From Phaeobacter sp. J2-8 (GTDB taxonomy: Bacteria > Pseudomonadota > Alphaproteobacteria > Rhodobacterales > Rhodobacteraceae): a DNA stretch of 64,000 nucleotides. Position 1 is the stretch's first letter, and each line of letters begins with the position of its first letter. The translations under genes and the position numbers were made by a program. The DNA lies in assembly GCF_022867865.1 (NCBI RefSeq), contig NZ_JALIEC010000001.1:1-64000 (forward strand). Reading direction: 5' to 3'. Under the pieces are notes generated by a model. That model did not search any database. It saw only the letters and a list, made by a program, of their open reading frames with translations, and was not told the DNA's origin. This document shows, one piece after another, positions 44,991 through 54,195 of the stretch.

Positions 44991-45998
44991 GCAGCCGCCC
45001 GGACCGGACCGCATCAGGCCCGCTGCCGTGTCATCAATCAGCGCCGAAAGCGACATGCCCCGTGCCCGTGCCGCAAAGTTCAGCGCCATGCGGTGCGACA
45101 GCACCGGGCGCGCCATATCCAGCACATCCTCGACCGAGGGCGCCAAACGCCCGTCCAACAAGGCCCGGGCGCGCACCGTCAGCATCAGGGCCTGCGCCGC
45201 ACGCGGCCCCGGACCCCAGGCCACGTTTTCGCGCACAAGGTCGCTGGCCTCGGCCTCTTCGGGGCGGAAGGCACGCACCAGATCCAGGATCATCTCCATC
45301 ACGCTTTCGCCCACCGGCATCCGCCGCAACAGGGTCTGCGCGGCAATCAATTCTTCGGCGGTAAAGACACCATGCGCCTCTTCCTCTGCCACGCCGGTGG
45401 TGGCCAACAGGATGTCGCGTTCGGTGTCGCGGTCGGGATAAAGCACATCAATCTGCACCAGAAACCGGTCCAGCTGCGCCTCTGGCAAGGGATAGGTGCC
45501 CTCCTGTTCGATCGGGTTTTGTGTCGCCAACACATGAAACGGCGCGGTCAGCACCCGGTTTTCGCCCGCAACGGTCACTTGTTTTTCCTGCATCGCCTGC
45601 AACAGGGCCGATTGCGTGCGCGGGCTGGCGCGGTTGATCTTATCCGCCATCAGAAGCTGACAAAAAATCGGGCCTTCGATGAATTTGAACGCGCGCCTGC
45701 CATCCTCGCTGGTTTCCAGAACCTCCGAGCCCAGAATATCGGCCGGCATCAGATCCGGCGTGAACTGAATCCGGTTGCCATGCAGGCCCATCACGGTCGA
45801 CAGTGTTTCCACCAACCGCGTCTTGCCCAAGCCCGGCAAACCGATCAACAACGCATGCCCGCCACAGAGCAGCGCCGACAGTGTCAGGTCAACCACCCGT
45901 TCCTGACCGATAAACCGCTTGGTGATCGAAGCCCGCGCAAGCGCGAGCTTTTGTTCAAGCGCCTCGATGTCAGCAACTAGATCGGGGGCGTCATTCAT
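44987..45998 (-). CDS. MoxR-family AAA+ ATPase (3' end affected by probable indel)
   Basis: AAA+ ATPase of about 336 residues. Walker A is LPGLGKTRLVE, Walker B MADKINRASPRTQSALLQAM (with K in place of the usual E of MADEINRA, an uncommon change), and sensor 1 LATQNPIEQEGTYPLPEAQL. Near 45000-45008, deletion of one base in GGTCCGGGCGG gives a C-terminus RSGRAAA-stop with TGA at 44987-44989. MoxR proteins act as chaperones that insert cofactors or assemble protein complexes with their DUF58/VWA partners. Confidence 0.85.
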
Positions 45999-46055
45999 GG
46001 AAACTGCTCCTTGCGCACTATGTCGTTGTAGGTGAGTGTATCGCTGAAAAAAGAA

Positions 46056-46659
46056 ATGGCAAAAGCAATGACGTCACAAAATCGCGTGGTCCCCTCGGCT
46101 GACGGGCTTGCGGCCTCGGCCAAGGCGGCCAGCAAAGGTAAGGGTTTACCGCCTGTGCACCTTTGGAACCCACCTGACTGTGGTGATCTTGATATGCGGA
46201 TCGCACGGGACGGGACGTGGTTTTACCTTGGCACCCCCATAGGGCGCAAGGAACTGGTGCGGCTGTTTTCAACTATTCTGCGCAAGGATGGCGACCGCTA
46301 TGTGCTTGTCACACCTGTGGAAAAGGTCGGAATTACCGTTGATGACGCACCGTTTGTCGCCGTGGATTTCGAGGTTTCCGGCACCGGTGCGGACCAATCC
46401 CTGACGTTTGAAACAAATGTTGGCGATTTTACCACCGCCTGGCCCGGATTTTCCGATCCGGGTCGAACGCGATGCAAAAACAGGCGAACCTGCGCCATAT
46501 GTCCTTGTGCGCGCAAATCTTGAGGCCCTGATCGACCGCAAGAGCTTTTACCGACTGGTCGAGATCGGGGCACATTCGGAAGTGGTGGGAAAACGCTGGT
46601 TCGGCCTGTGGTCGGGTGGCGAGTTTTTTCCTATCATCCCCTCGGAAGAGCTGCCCTGA
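46056..46659 (+). CDS. DUF1285 family protein (frame broken by one base)
   Basis: Conserved alphaproteobacterial protein of unknown function, about 200 residues. DUF1285 hallmarks are [40 protein letters not shown], then [20 protein letters not shown] and the closing [13 protein letters not shown]. The frame changes at 46440: deleting that T in GCCTGGC joins VGDFTTA to [11 protein letters not shown]. Start is uncertain among GTG 46032, ATG 46056 and ATG 46068. Divergent from the MoxR cluster (57 bases), as is often seen; cca, two genes further in many relatives, is elsewhere here (60405). Confidence 0.82.
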
Positions 46660-46754
46660 TCGACTTGCCCTTGTCTTTGTTCGGACCTGCCATAGGTCTT
46701 TCAACGCGGCCCGATGGTCGCGTGTGAACGGAACCTTATTAAGGAGGCAAGACC

Positions 46755-46958
46755 ATGAATTGGGATATCATCCAAGGTAAGTGGACACAGATCAAAGGCT
46801 CGGCCAAGGAAGAATGGGGCGAGCTGACACAGGACGATATCGACGTGATCGACGGTCAGCGTGACCAGTTGGTCGGCAAGTTGCAGGAACGCTATGGCGT
46901 GGCCAAGGACGAGGCCGAAAAGATGGTGGATGATTTCGCCACACGCGTCGCGGCCTGA
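46755..46958 (+). CDS. CsbD family protein
   Basis: Small hydrophilic stress protein of 67 residues: MNWDIIQGKWTQIKGSAKEE is the canonical CsbD start, and the rest is helical and charged. A strong site (AAGGAGG) precedes ATG 46755. CsbD proteins accumulate in general stress or stationary phase; their molecular function is unknown. Convergent with polA across a hairpin. Confidence 0.92.
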   Translation: MNWDIIQGKWTQIKGSAKEEWGELTQDDIDVIDGQRDQLVGKLQERYGVAKDEAEKMVDDFATRVAA

Positions 46959-46987
46959 TACATCATCGCAACCTGACACGAATTTGT

Positions 46988-47017
46988 CGGACCGGTGGCG
47001 GACATGCCGCCGGTCCG
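46988..47017. terminator. terminator-like hairpin between csbD-type gene and polA
   Basis: A 12-bp stem with one G-T pair (CGGACCGGTGGC / GCCGCCGGTCCG) and a six-base loop GGACAT lies 30 bases after the CsbD stop and 44 before the polA stop, between convergent genes. Confidence 0.65.
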
Positions 47018-47060
47018 GCCCAGATCATTCCAGCGCTCTGACCATTGCCCGGACGCGATT

Positions 47061-49861
47061 TTAATGCGCCTCGGCCCAGTTGGCACCCTGCCCTGCGTCC
47101 ACGACCAGCGGCACATCCAGATGCACCACCGGATTTGCCGCGCCTTCCATGACATCGCGCGCCACACCGATAAGGTCATCCGCCGCCGCAGCATCCACTT
47201 CGAACAGCAATTCATCGTGCACCTGAAGCAACATCCGCGCCGGAAGGCCCGCGATTGCATCCGGCATACGGATCATGGCGCGACGAATGATATCCGCCGC
47301 TGTCCCTTGGATCGGCGCATTGATTGCAGCGCGTTTGGCGAAACCGGCATGCGGCCCCTTGGCGCCGATTTCCGGCGTGTGAATCCGACGGCCAAACAGG
47401 GTTTCGACCCGCTTATGCTCTTTGGCAAAGGCCACCGTGGCATCCATATATTCCTTGATGCCGGGGAACCGTTCGAAATAGCGATCAATGAAACCCTGGG
47501 CCTCGGCCCGTGGAATCCGCAGATTGCGGGCAAGGCCAAAACCGGAAATCCCGTAGATCACGCCAAAGTTGATACCCTTGGCCTGACGGCGAATCTCTGG
47601 CGTCATCTCGTCCAGCGGCACGTTGAACATTTCCGACGCGGTTGCGGCGTGAATGTCCTGGCCTTCTCGGAACGCCTGTTTCAACGAGTTCTATTTCGGC
47701 AATATGCGCCAGAATGCGCAATTCAATCTGCGAATAGTCGAGCGAGACCAGCACATTGCCCTTATCGGCGACAAAGGCCTCGCGGATGCGGCGGCCTTCC
47801 TCGCTTCGGACGGGAATGTTTTGCAGGTTGGGATCGGTTGACGCCAATCGCCCGGTGTTGGCCCCGGCGATGGAGTATGACGTGTGGACCCGACCGGTAT
47901 CGGGGTGGATATGTTCCTGCAAGGCGTCGGTATAGGTCGATTTCAGCTTGCTGAGCTGACGCCAGTCCAGCACCCGCGCCGGCAGGTCATGTTCGGTCGC
48001 CAGATCGGCCAGCACATCGGCCCCGGTGGCATAGGCCCCGGTCTTGCCTTTCTTACCGCCCTCGATCCCCATTTCATCAAACAGGATTTCGCCCAGCTGT
48101 TTCGGCGAGCCGACATTGAACTTGCGCCCGGCAAGTTCATAAATCTTCATCCTCCAGCCCGGCCATTTTCTGCGAAAACGCATTCGACATCCGGGACAGG
48201 GTGTCACGGTCAACCTTGATGCCGTGCATCTCCATCTGGGCCAGAACCGGCACCAGCGGACGTTCCATCCATTCGTAAACCCGCGTGACCTTTTTGCGAT
48301 GCAATTGCGGCTTGAAGAGTTGCCACAGACGCAGGGTGATATCGGCATCTTCGGCGGCATAGCGCGTGGCGACATCAATCGCGACCTTGTCAAAGGTGAT
48401 CTGGCTCTTGCCGGTGCCGAGCAAATCCTTGATCGGGATCGGCGTGTGCGACAGATACTTTTCCGACAGCGCATCCATGCCATGATTGTGCAGCCCGGCG
48501 TTCATCGCATAGGACATCAGCATGGTGTCATCAATCGGTGCCACCGCGATGCCATTGCGGGCAAAGATCTTGGCATCATATTTCATGTTCTGGCCGATCT
48601 TGATCACCGCCGGATCTTCCAGAACCGGTTTCAACATCGCCAGACATGCCTCTAGCCCCATCTGGCCCTCGGCCAGCTTATCCGACCCAAACAGATCATC
48701 GCTGCTTTCTGCCCGGTGGATCAGCGGGATGTAACAGGCCTGCCCCGGCTCGACGCAAAGCGAAATCCCGACAAGATCCACGCGCATTTCATTGAGACCG
48801 GTGGTTTCGGTATCCACCGCCACATAGCCGCGATCCTTGATCCGGTCGATCCAGACCTGAAGCGCCGCCGCATCCCGCACACATTCATAGGCTTCCGGCG
48901 TGATTGGCAGCTGCTCGGCCTGTTCCTGCGGATCACCGTCGCCGGTGGTGGTATCGGGAATGGCCGGCGTATCGACCCCCAGCTTGTCCGCAATCCGCTT
49001 GGTCAGGGTTCGGAATTCCATCTCGGCAAGGAAGGGCAGAAGCACATCCGCTTTTGGGTCGCGGACCTCCAACTCTTCGATGGTGAATTCCAGCTTCATG
49101 TCGCAATCAAGCTGCACCAGCCGTTTCGACATTTCGATCTGGTCGCGCTTTTCCAACAGGGTCTGGCGACGCTTGGGTTGTTTGATCTCTTCTGCGCGAT
49201 CCAGCAGCTCTTCGAGCGAGCCATATTCGTTGATCAGCAGCGCGGCGGTCTTGATCCCGATCCCCGGCGCGCCGGGCACGTTGTCGACGCTGTCACCGGC
49301 CAGCGCCTGCACATCGACCACCCGTTCGGGGCCGACGCCGAATTTTTCGATCACGCCGTCGCGGTCGATGCGTTTGTTTTTCATCGGGTCAAGCATTTCA
49401 ACACCGTCACCGACCAGCTGCATCAGGTCTTTGTCCGACGACAGGATCGTCACCCGCCCCCCGGCCTCACGCGCCTGACAGGCAAGGGTGGCGATGATAT
49501 CGTCAGCTTCAAACCCCTCGATTTCCTTGCAGGCGATATTGAAGGCCTCGGTCGCGCGACGGGTCAGCGGGAATTGCGGCACAAGATCCTCTGGCGCGGG
49601 CGGGCGGTTGGCCTTGTACTGATCGTACATGTCATTGCGGAATGATTTGCCGGAATAGTCGAAAATCACCGCGATATGCGTCGGCGCATCCGGCCCGGTG
49701 TTATCCTCGACAAACTTCTGCAACATGTTGCAGAACCCGGCGACCGCACCAATCGGCAACCCATCGGATTTGCGCGTCAACGGCGGCAGCGCGTGATAGG
49801 CGCGAAAGATATATGCCGATCCGTCGATCAGATGCAGGTGGCAGCCTTTTCCGAAACTCAT
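47061..49861 (-). CDS. polA: DNA polymerase I (frame broken at two places)
   Basis: Replication/repair polymerase with 5'-3' exonuclease (residues about 1-300, starting HLHLIDGSAYIFRAYHALPP), a 3'-5' exonuclease domain (YVAVDTETTGLNEM, so Asp-Glu are kept) and the polymerase domain (LVSLDYSQIELRILAHI motif A; the O-helix RRQAKGINFGVIYGISGFGL; VHDELLFEV motif C). The frame breaks near 48150 (LEDE then YELAGRKFNVG) and near 47695 (HIAEIEL then KQAFREGQDIH). Deleting one base at each gives about 932 residues, the normal size. PolA is needed for growth, so sequence error is far likelier than loss. Confidence 0.93.
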
Positions 49862-50041
49862 GACGCGTCTCCGCTGGGGTCATTGGGTTTCGAACTTGTG
49901 CCACGACACGGGGGGCACTGCCACCCGGATTTACCTCTGGCGCAGTTTTGCGGGCGATAGGTAAAGAAATACCAGGCTGGTTAACCTTTTGTTAACCATT
50001 CGGCAAAAGGTTGTTGGGTCAACTGTAGCGAGGAAATTGTT

Positions 50042-50599
50042 ATGACTGACCTCTCGACGCCAAGGGGTATTGGCACGTTATCGGAGCAAAGCGACGATCT
50101 TTTGAAGCAATCTGAATTGCTTGTCGCGTTGCAGTTGGTGGATGCCCCGGCCGAAGATGCCTTTGATAAATTCACCCGCTTGGTTGTCCTGGCCCTGAAC
50201 ACGCCTGTGGCCCTGGTCTGTGTCGTCGAAGAGGGGCGGGATCGCCAGTATTTCAAAAGCGAAATCGGGTTGGAATCGACCTGGGCCAAACTGCGCCAGA
50301 CCCCGCTGACCCATTCCTTTTGCCAATATGTGAAACGCGATAATCAGCCGATGATCATCACGGATGCCCTTAACGATCCGCGGGTCCGCGACAACCTGGC
50401 GGTCCCGGATCTTGGGATAAAGGCCTATCTTGGGGTGCCGTTTCACGATTGTCATGGCCATCCAATTGGCGCGCTTTGCGCCATTGACACAGAATCCCGC
50501 AGATGGAGCGAAAATTGCGTTCGGGTGATGACCGAAATCGCCGCCTGTGTCACCGATCAGGTCTGTTTGCGCATTGCGCTGCGGCAATACCATTGGTGA
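50042..50599 (+). CDS. stand-alone GAF domain protein (copy 1)
   Basis: A 185-residue protein consisting of little more than one GAF domain (about residues 25-175): DAFDKFTRLVVLALNTPVAL, HSFCQYVKRDNQPMIITDAL, DLGIKAYLGVPFHD, GHPIGALCAID. GAF domains bind small ligands or sense redox state and usually regulate an attached output domain; none is present. The next gene is a close paralogue (roughly two-thirds identical over the domain by eye), so this is a tandem duplication. Divergent from polA with about 180 bases between. Confidence 0.85.
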   Translation: MTDLSTPRGIGTLSEQSDDLLKQSELLVALQLVDAPAEDAFDKFTRLVVLALNTPVALVCVVEEGRDRQYFKSEIGLESTWAKLRQTPLTHSFCQYVKRDNQPMIITDALNDPRVRDNLAVPDLGIKAYLGVPFHDCHGHPIGALCAIDTESRRWSENCVRVMTEIAACVTDQVCLRIALRQYHW

Positions 50600-50710
50600 C
50601 CCTGACAGGCCCACATGATCCAGCCCTTTGATCCGGCAGGACAAATTAACCAAATCAACACCGACATCCGCAATGCTTGTGGCAGTGAAATACTGCGAAG
50701 GGATTCGAAC

Positions 50711-51270
50711 ATGTCAGAACTGCCCATACCGGGGGACAATACGCCATCCCCCGCGACAAGTGACTATTTGGCAAATTACGCAGAGATGTTGGTCGGTCTT
50801 GAAATGGTCGATTCCCCCCGGAAGAGGCATTTGACAAATACACCCGCCTGGTTGCCCGCACACTGGCCGCGCCGGTGGCATTGGTGTCCGTTGTAGAAGA
50901 AGGCAAAGACCGACAATATTTCAAAAGCAGTTTCGGGCTGAAAGGGATCTGGGCGTTGCAGCGGCAGACCCCGCTCAGCCATTCGTTCTGTCAATTCGTC
51001 AAACGCGACAACCGGCCGCTTATCGTGACGAACGCGCCCAAGGACGCGCGGATCTGTGACAATATGGCGATCCCGGATCTTGGGGTGCGGGCCTACCTGG
51101 GTGTGCCGTTTCACGATCGGAATGGGCATGCGATGGGCGCGCTCTGCGCCATTGATTCCAATCCACGCGACTGGACGCAGGATGACATCGACACCATCAC
51201 CGATCTTGCCGCCTGTGTCACCGATCAGGTCTGTCTGCGCATGGCATTGCGCCTGTCAAACAACTGGTAG
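50711..51270 (+). CDS. stand-alone GAF domain protein (copy 2, frame broken by one base)
   Basis: Paralogue of the gene at 50042. It begins MSELPIPGDNTPSPATSDYL; the frame shifts in the C6 run at about 50815-50820. A seventh C would give VDSPPEEAFDKYTRLVARTL and a 186-residue protein that aligns end to end with copy 1 (FKSSFGLKGIWALQRQTPLS, HSFCQFVKRDNRPLIVTNAP, YLGVPFHDRNGHAMGALCAI). No output domain. The shared HSFCQ cysteine could sense redox or metal; speculative. Confidence 0.8.
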
Positions 51271-51279
51271 CAGCGGCAC

Positions 51280-51591
51280 TCAGGTGGCGGTGGACCCCTG
51301 CGGCCAGATCCGTGTCATCAGCCGGGCAATCCAAACGATCAGGGCACCAAGCCCGGCAAAGGCCAGCAACAAACCGGCTGAAATACGCCCGTCCAATCGG
51401 CCGCCAAGCGCCAGCCCGGCCGCCGCAAAACCGATCAGCGTGTTGGTCCAGATGGTGAAATAACGAAAGATCGCCCAAAGCGCGGCGCCAAGACCGACAT
51501 CATTCTGATCCATGTTCAACCCGATACGGGTGAACAGCGTGGCAGCAACCGCAAGCGCCAGAAGCGCCGCAGACATGCGGCGCGCCGTCAT
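51280..51591 (-). CDS. short Pr6Pr-like membrane protein, probably truncated
   Basis: A 103-residue hydrophobic protein from ATG 51591 with three helices (about 5-22, 30-55, 62-90). The segment ALWAIFRYFTIWTNTLIGFA matches the Pr6Pr-family core, and WPQGSTAT recalls its DPQG motif, after which normal members have about 90 more residues. Here the frame stops 9 bases before the convergent GAF gene, so the C-terminal half seems to be missing rather than shifted. Its stop-start junction with the zinc-finger gene overlaps (TGATG). Confidence 0.6.
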   Translation of the reverse strand: MTARRMSAALLALAVAATLFTRIGLNMDQNDVGLGAALWAIFRYFTIWTNTLIGFAAAGLALGGRLDGRISAGLLLAFAGLGALIVWIARLMTRIWPQGSTAT

Positions 51592-51776
51592 CAGTCGGCT
51601 GCCGTGTCCGCGAAATCCTTGTGCACATATTTCGCATCGCAATACGGGCATTCGACCCAGCCAATATCCTGGGGGATCTGCAACCAAACGCGGGGATGGC
51701 CCAGCGCCACTCCGCCGCCATCACAAGCAATGCGATGGCTTTCAACGATCTTGGTCTCGGGTGCCTTTGTCGACAT
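51591..51776 (-). CDS. zinc-finger (zf-CHCC, PF10276-like) protein
   Basis: A 61-residue protein starting MSTKAPETKIVESHRIACDG. The CHCC zinc site is Cys in ACDGGG, His in LGHPRVW and CPYC in VECPYCDAKYV. It is the bacterial relative of the complex I subunit NDUFS6 and is found across alphaproteobacteria. ATG 51785 (three codons earlier) is an alternative start. The stop overlaps the next start by one base. Confidence 0.88.
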   Translation of the reverse strand: MSTKAPETKIVESHRIACDGGGVALGHPRVWLQIPQDIGWVECPYCDAKYVHKDFADTAAD

Positions 51777-51903
51777 TCGTGCCATTTCCTTTTGGCTGAA
51801 CTACGTATGGTTTCCCGCAGAGAACCGATTTCGGTTTCCGTATCCGAGAATGCGTTCTATTTGCGTTATGTGCCAAGAAGAACCGGGGGGCAAGGGGACG
51901 CGC

Positions 51904-52837
51904 ATGTCAGATAATGCCATAGAAATTAGCAATCTGCGCAAAATCTATGCAGAACAGAAAAACACTCCGGCGAAAGAAGCGTTGAAGGGGATTGATCTCA
52001 ACATCCCGCGCGGATCGGTTTTTGGTCTTCTGGGGCCAAACGGTGCCGGGAAATCCACGCTGATCAACATCCTCGCCGGTCTTGTCCTGAAAACCAGCGG
52101 ATCGGTGCGGATCTGGGGATTTGATCAGGACATCAATCCACGCCAATCCCGCGCCGCGATCGGGGTCATGCCGCAAGAGCTCAATCTTGATCCGTTTTTC
52201 GCCCCGCGCGCCGCGCTTGAGGTGCAGGCCTGGCCTGTATGGCGTGCCAAAATCCCAACGCAAAAGCGATGAAATCCTGGAAATGGTCGGGCTGTCAGAC
52301 AAGGCCAATGCCTATGCTCGCACCCTGTCGGGCGGGATGCGGCGGCGGCTCTTGCTGGGCAAGGCGCTGGTGCATCATCCGCAAATCCTTGTGCTGGACG
52401 AACCAACCGCCGGGGTCGACATCGAATTGCGCCAGATGCTGTGGGAAAACGTGCGAAGGCTGAACCGGGAACGGGGCATGACCATCATTCTGACCACGCA
52501 TTACCTCGAAGAGGCAGAGGAAATGTGCGACGAAATTGCCATCGTCAACCACGGCGAGATTGTCGCCCGCGATTCGACGCGCAATCTTTTGGGGCGGCTG
52601 GATGCCAAGGCGATGGTCATTCACCCGGAAGGCCCTGTCACAACCCTGCCTGAAGGTCCGGGAATTGAAGCCACGCGCAAGGATGACGCCATCCTGCTGA
52701 CCTATAAATCGGCCCAGACCACCGCCGAAGACGTGCTGGAGGCGGTGCGCAAAGCGGGCATCCGCATTCGGGACGTGAAAACCCAAGAGGCCGATCTGGA
52801 GGATGTCTTCCTGTCGCTGACGCGGTCACGCGCCTAG
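51904..52837 (+). CDS. ABC transporter ATP-binding protein, ABC-2 type (frame broken by one base)
   Basis: ATPase of about 310 residues in the YadG/drug-lipid export group. Walker A GLLGPNGAGKSTLINILAG, Q-loop VMPQELNLD, signature LSGGMRRRLLLGKAL, Walker B ILVLDEPTAGVDIELRQ, H-loop TTHYLEEAEEM. The frame shifts at 52231; deleting that T in GCCTGGC joins ALEVQA to GLYGVPKSQRKSDEIL. No permease follows: the next gene is on the other strand, so the ATPase is an orphan here and its membrane partner must lie elsewhere. Confidence 0.88.
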
Positions 52838-52844
52838 CGGGCGA

Positions 52845-53336
52845 TCACGGCAGGATCGAAATCGGCGTGCCGTTTTTGACCATGGCATAGACATCGCGCA
52901 TTTCCGAATTGGTCACCGCGATACAGCCCGCCGTCCAATCACGCCCGCCCTTGCGGTACTTGCTTGGGCGGCCATGGATAAAGATGTCGCCGCCGGGATT
53001 GACCCCGGCCTCGCGCGCGCGGGCCACATCATTTGCATTGGGATAATCAATGCCGATCGACAGGTAGAATTCGCTGTTCGGATTGCGCCGGTCGATCCGG
53101 TATTCCCCTTCCGGGGTGCGCCCGTCGCCCTGTTTTTCCTTGTGACCCACCGGGCCGAAGCCCAGGCCAACGTCATATTGTTCCAAAACCTCGGCATGAT
53201 GCAGCAAATACATCTTGCGCGCGTCCTTATCGACGACGACGCGGGTCACTTCGGGGCCATTATAGGTCTTGAACTTGCTACAGGCCGTGACCGACAAAGC
53301 CAATAAAATCAGAAGGATAAAACGAAAACGAAACAT
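52845..53336 (-). CDS. L,D-transpeptidase (YkuD) family lipoprotein
   Basis: A 163-residue envelope enzyme. It starts MFRFRFILLILLALSVTACS, a lipoprotein signal with the acylated Cys at residue 19. The YkuD catalytic motif is present as IFIHGRPSKYRKGGRDWTAGCIAV, with His and Cys in the usual arrangement (TAGC replacing SHGC). L,D-transpeptidases cross-link peptidoglycan or attach proteins to it. ATG 53336 is preferred over 53384 because it gives a complete signal peptide. Confidence 0.9.
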   Translation of the reverse strand: MFRFRFILLILLALSVTACSKFKTYNGPEVTRVVVDKDARKMYLLHHAEVLEQYDVGLGFGPVGHKEKQGDGRTPEGEYRIDRRNPNSEFYLSIGIDYPNANDVARAREAGVNPGGDIFIHGRPSKYRKGGRDWTAGCIAVTNSEMRDVYAMVKNGTPISILP

Positions 53337-53398
53337 TGTGCACTGCCCGGTGATTTTTTTGCCTTCATACCACGGCTGTGGCATTTGGCGAAATCACT

Positions 53399-54172
53399 TT
53401 ATTGCCGGTTGGCCGCATCCAGACGTTTTTCAATCGCCTCCAGCCTCACCAAAACCTCGTCCCGATAGGCGTCGGTGGCAGCGACATCCTCTTCGTGGTG
53501 GGCATCCTGCATCGAATTGACAATCAAACCCACCAAAAGGTTCACCACCGCAAATGTGGTGACCATGATGAACGGGATGAAAAATGCCCAGGCGTAGGGA
53601 AAGACCTCCATCACCGGGCGCACGACGCCCATTGACCAGGATTCCAGCGTCATCACCTGAAACAGCGAATAGGCGCTGCGCCCAAGCGTGCCGAACCATT
53701 CCGGGAAGGTCGGGCCGAACAGCTGGGTCGCGATGACCGAACCGATATAGAAGATGATCGCCATCAACAGGAACACGCTGCCCATGCCGGGCAATGCGGT
53801 GATGAACCCCTCGACCACCCGGCGCAGACGCGGCGCGGCCGACAGCACCCGCAACACCCGCAGAATACGCAGGGCGCGCAACACCGACAGGCCCTGGGCC
53901 GCAGGGATCAATGAAATGGCGACAATCACGAAATCAAACAGGTTCCAGGGACGGCGAAAGAACCCCGCGCCCTGCGCCACCAGTTTCAACGCCAGCTCCA
54001 CCACAAAGATCCCAAGACAGATCCGGTCGAGCAGGTCTATGACACCACCGGCCTGTGCCATGATCGTTTCCGATGTGGCCAACCCCAGGATGACCGCATT
54101 GAACAAGATCACGCCAATGATTGAATTGCGGACCCACGCCTGATCCAACCACGCCGCCAGTTTCGCCTGCAT
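53399..54172 (-). CDS. voltage-gated sodium channel (BacNav, ion transport protein)
   Basis: A 257-residue six-helix channel subunit that would form a tetramer. S1-S3 occupy about residues 15-105; the voltage sensor S4 is LSVLRALRILRVLRVLSAAP with arginines every third residue. The pore has the selectivity filter TLESWSM, identical to the NavMs/NavSp class of sodium channels. S6 is VTTFAVVNLLVGLIVNSMQD, and a C-terminal coiled coil follows (DEVLVRLEAIEKRLDA), as in family members. Such channels occur in marine alphaproteobacteria. Confidence 0.93.
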   Translation of the reverse strand: MQAKLAAWLDQAWVRNSIIGVILFNAVILGLATSETIMAQAGGVIDLLDRICLGIFVVELALKLVAQGAGFFRRPWNLFDFVIVAISLIPAAQGLSVLRALRILRVLRVLSAAPRLRRVVEGFITALPGMGSVFLLMAIIFYIGSVIATQLFGPTFPEWFGTLGRSAYSLFQVMTLESWSMGVVRPVMEVFPYAWAFFIPFIMVTTFAVVNLLVGLIVNSMQDAHHEEDVAATDAYRDEVLVRLEAIEKRLDAANRQ

Positions 54173-54195
54173 CTATCCCACCCTTTGATTACGCG

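Noticed and set aside
46730-46754. EcfG/RpoE-type promoter (GGAAC) before the CsbD gene
   Set aside because: The GGAAC at 46730 is too close to ATG 46755 to act as a -35 element for this gene, and no matching -10 is positioned upstream.
842-49861. Real pseudogenisation of many genes
   Set aside because: Essential or widely conserved genes such as polA and hslO are hit, only single-base indels occur, several are in homopolymers, and there are no in-frame stops or missense-rich stretches. Sequence error is simpler.
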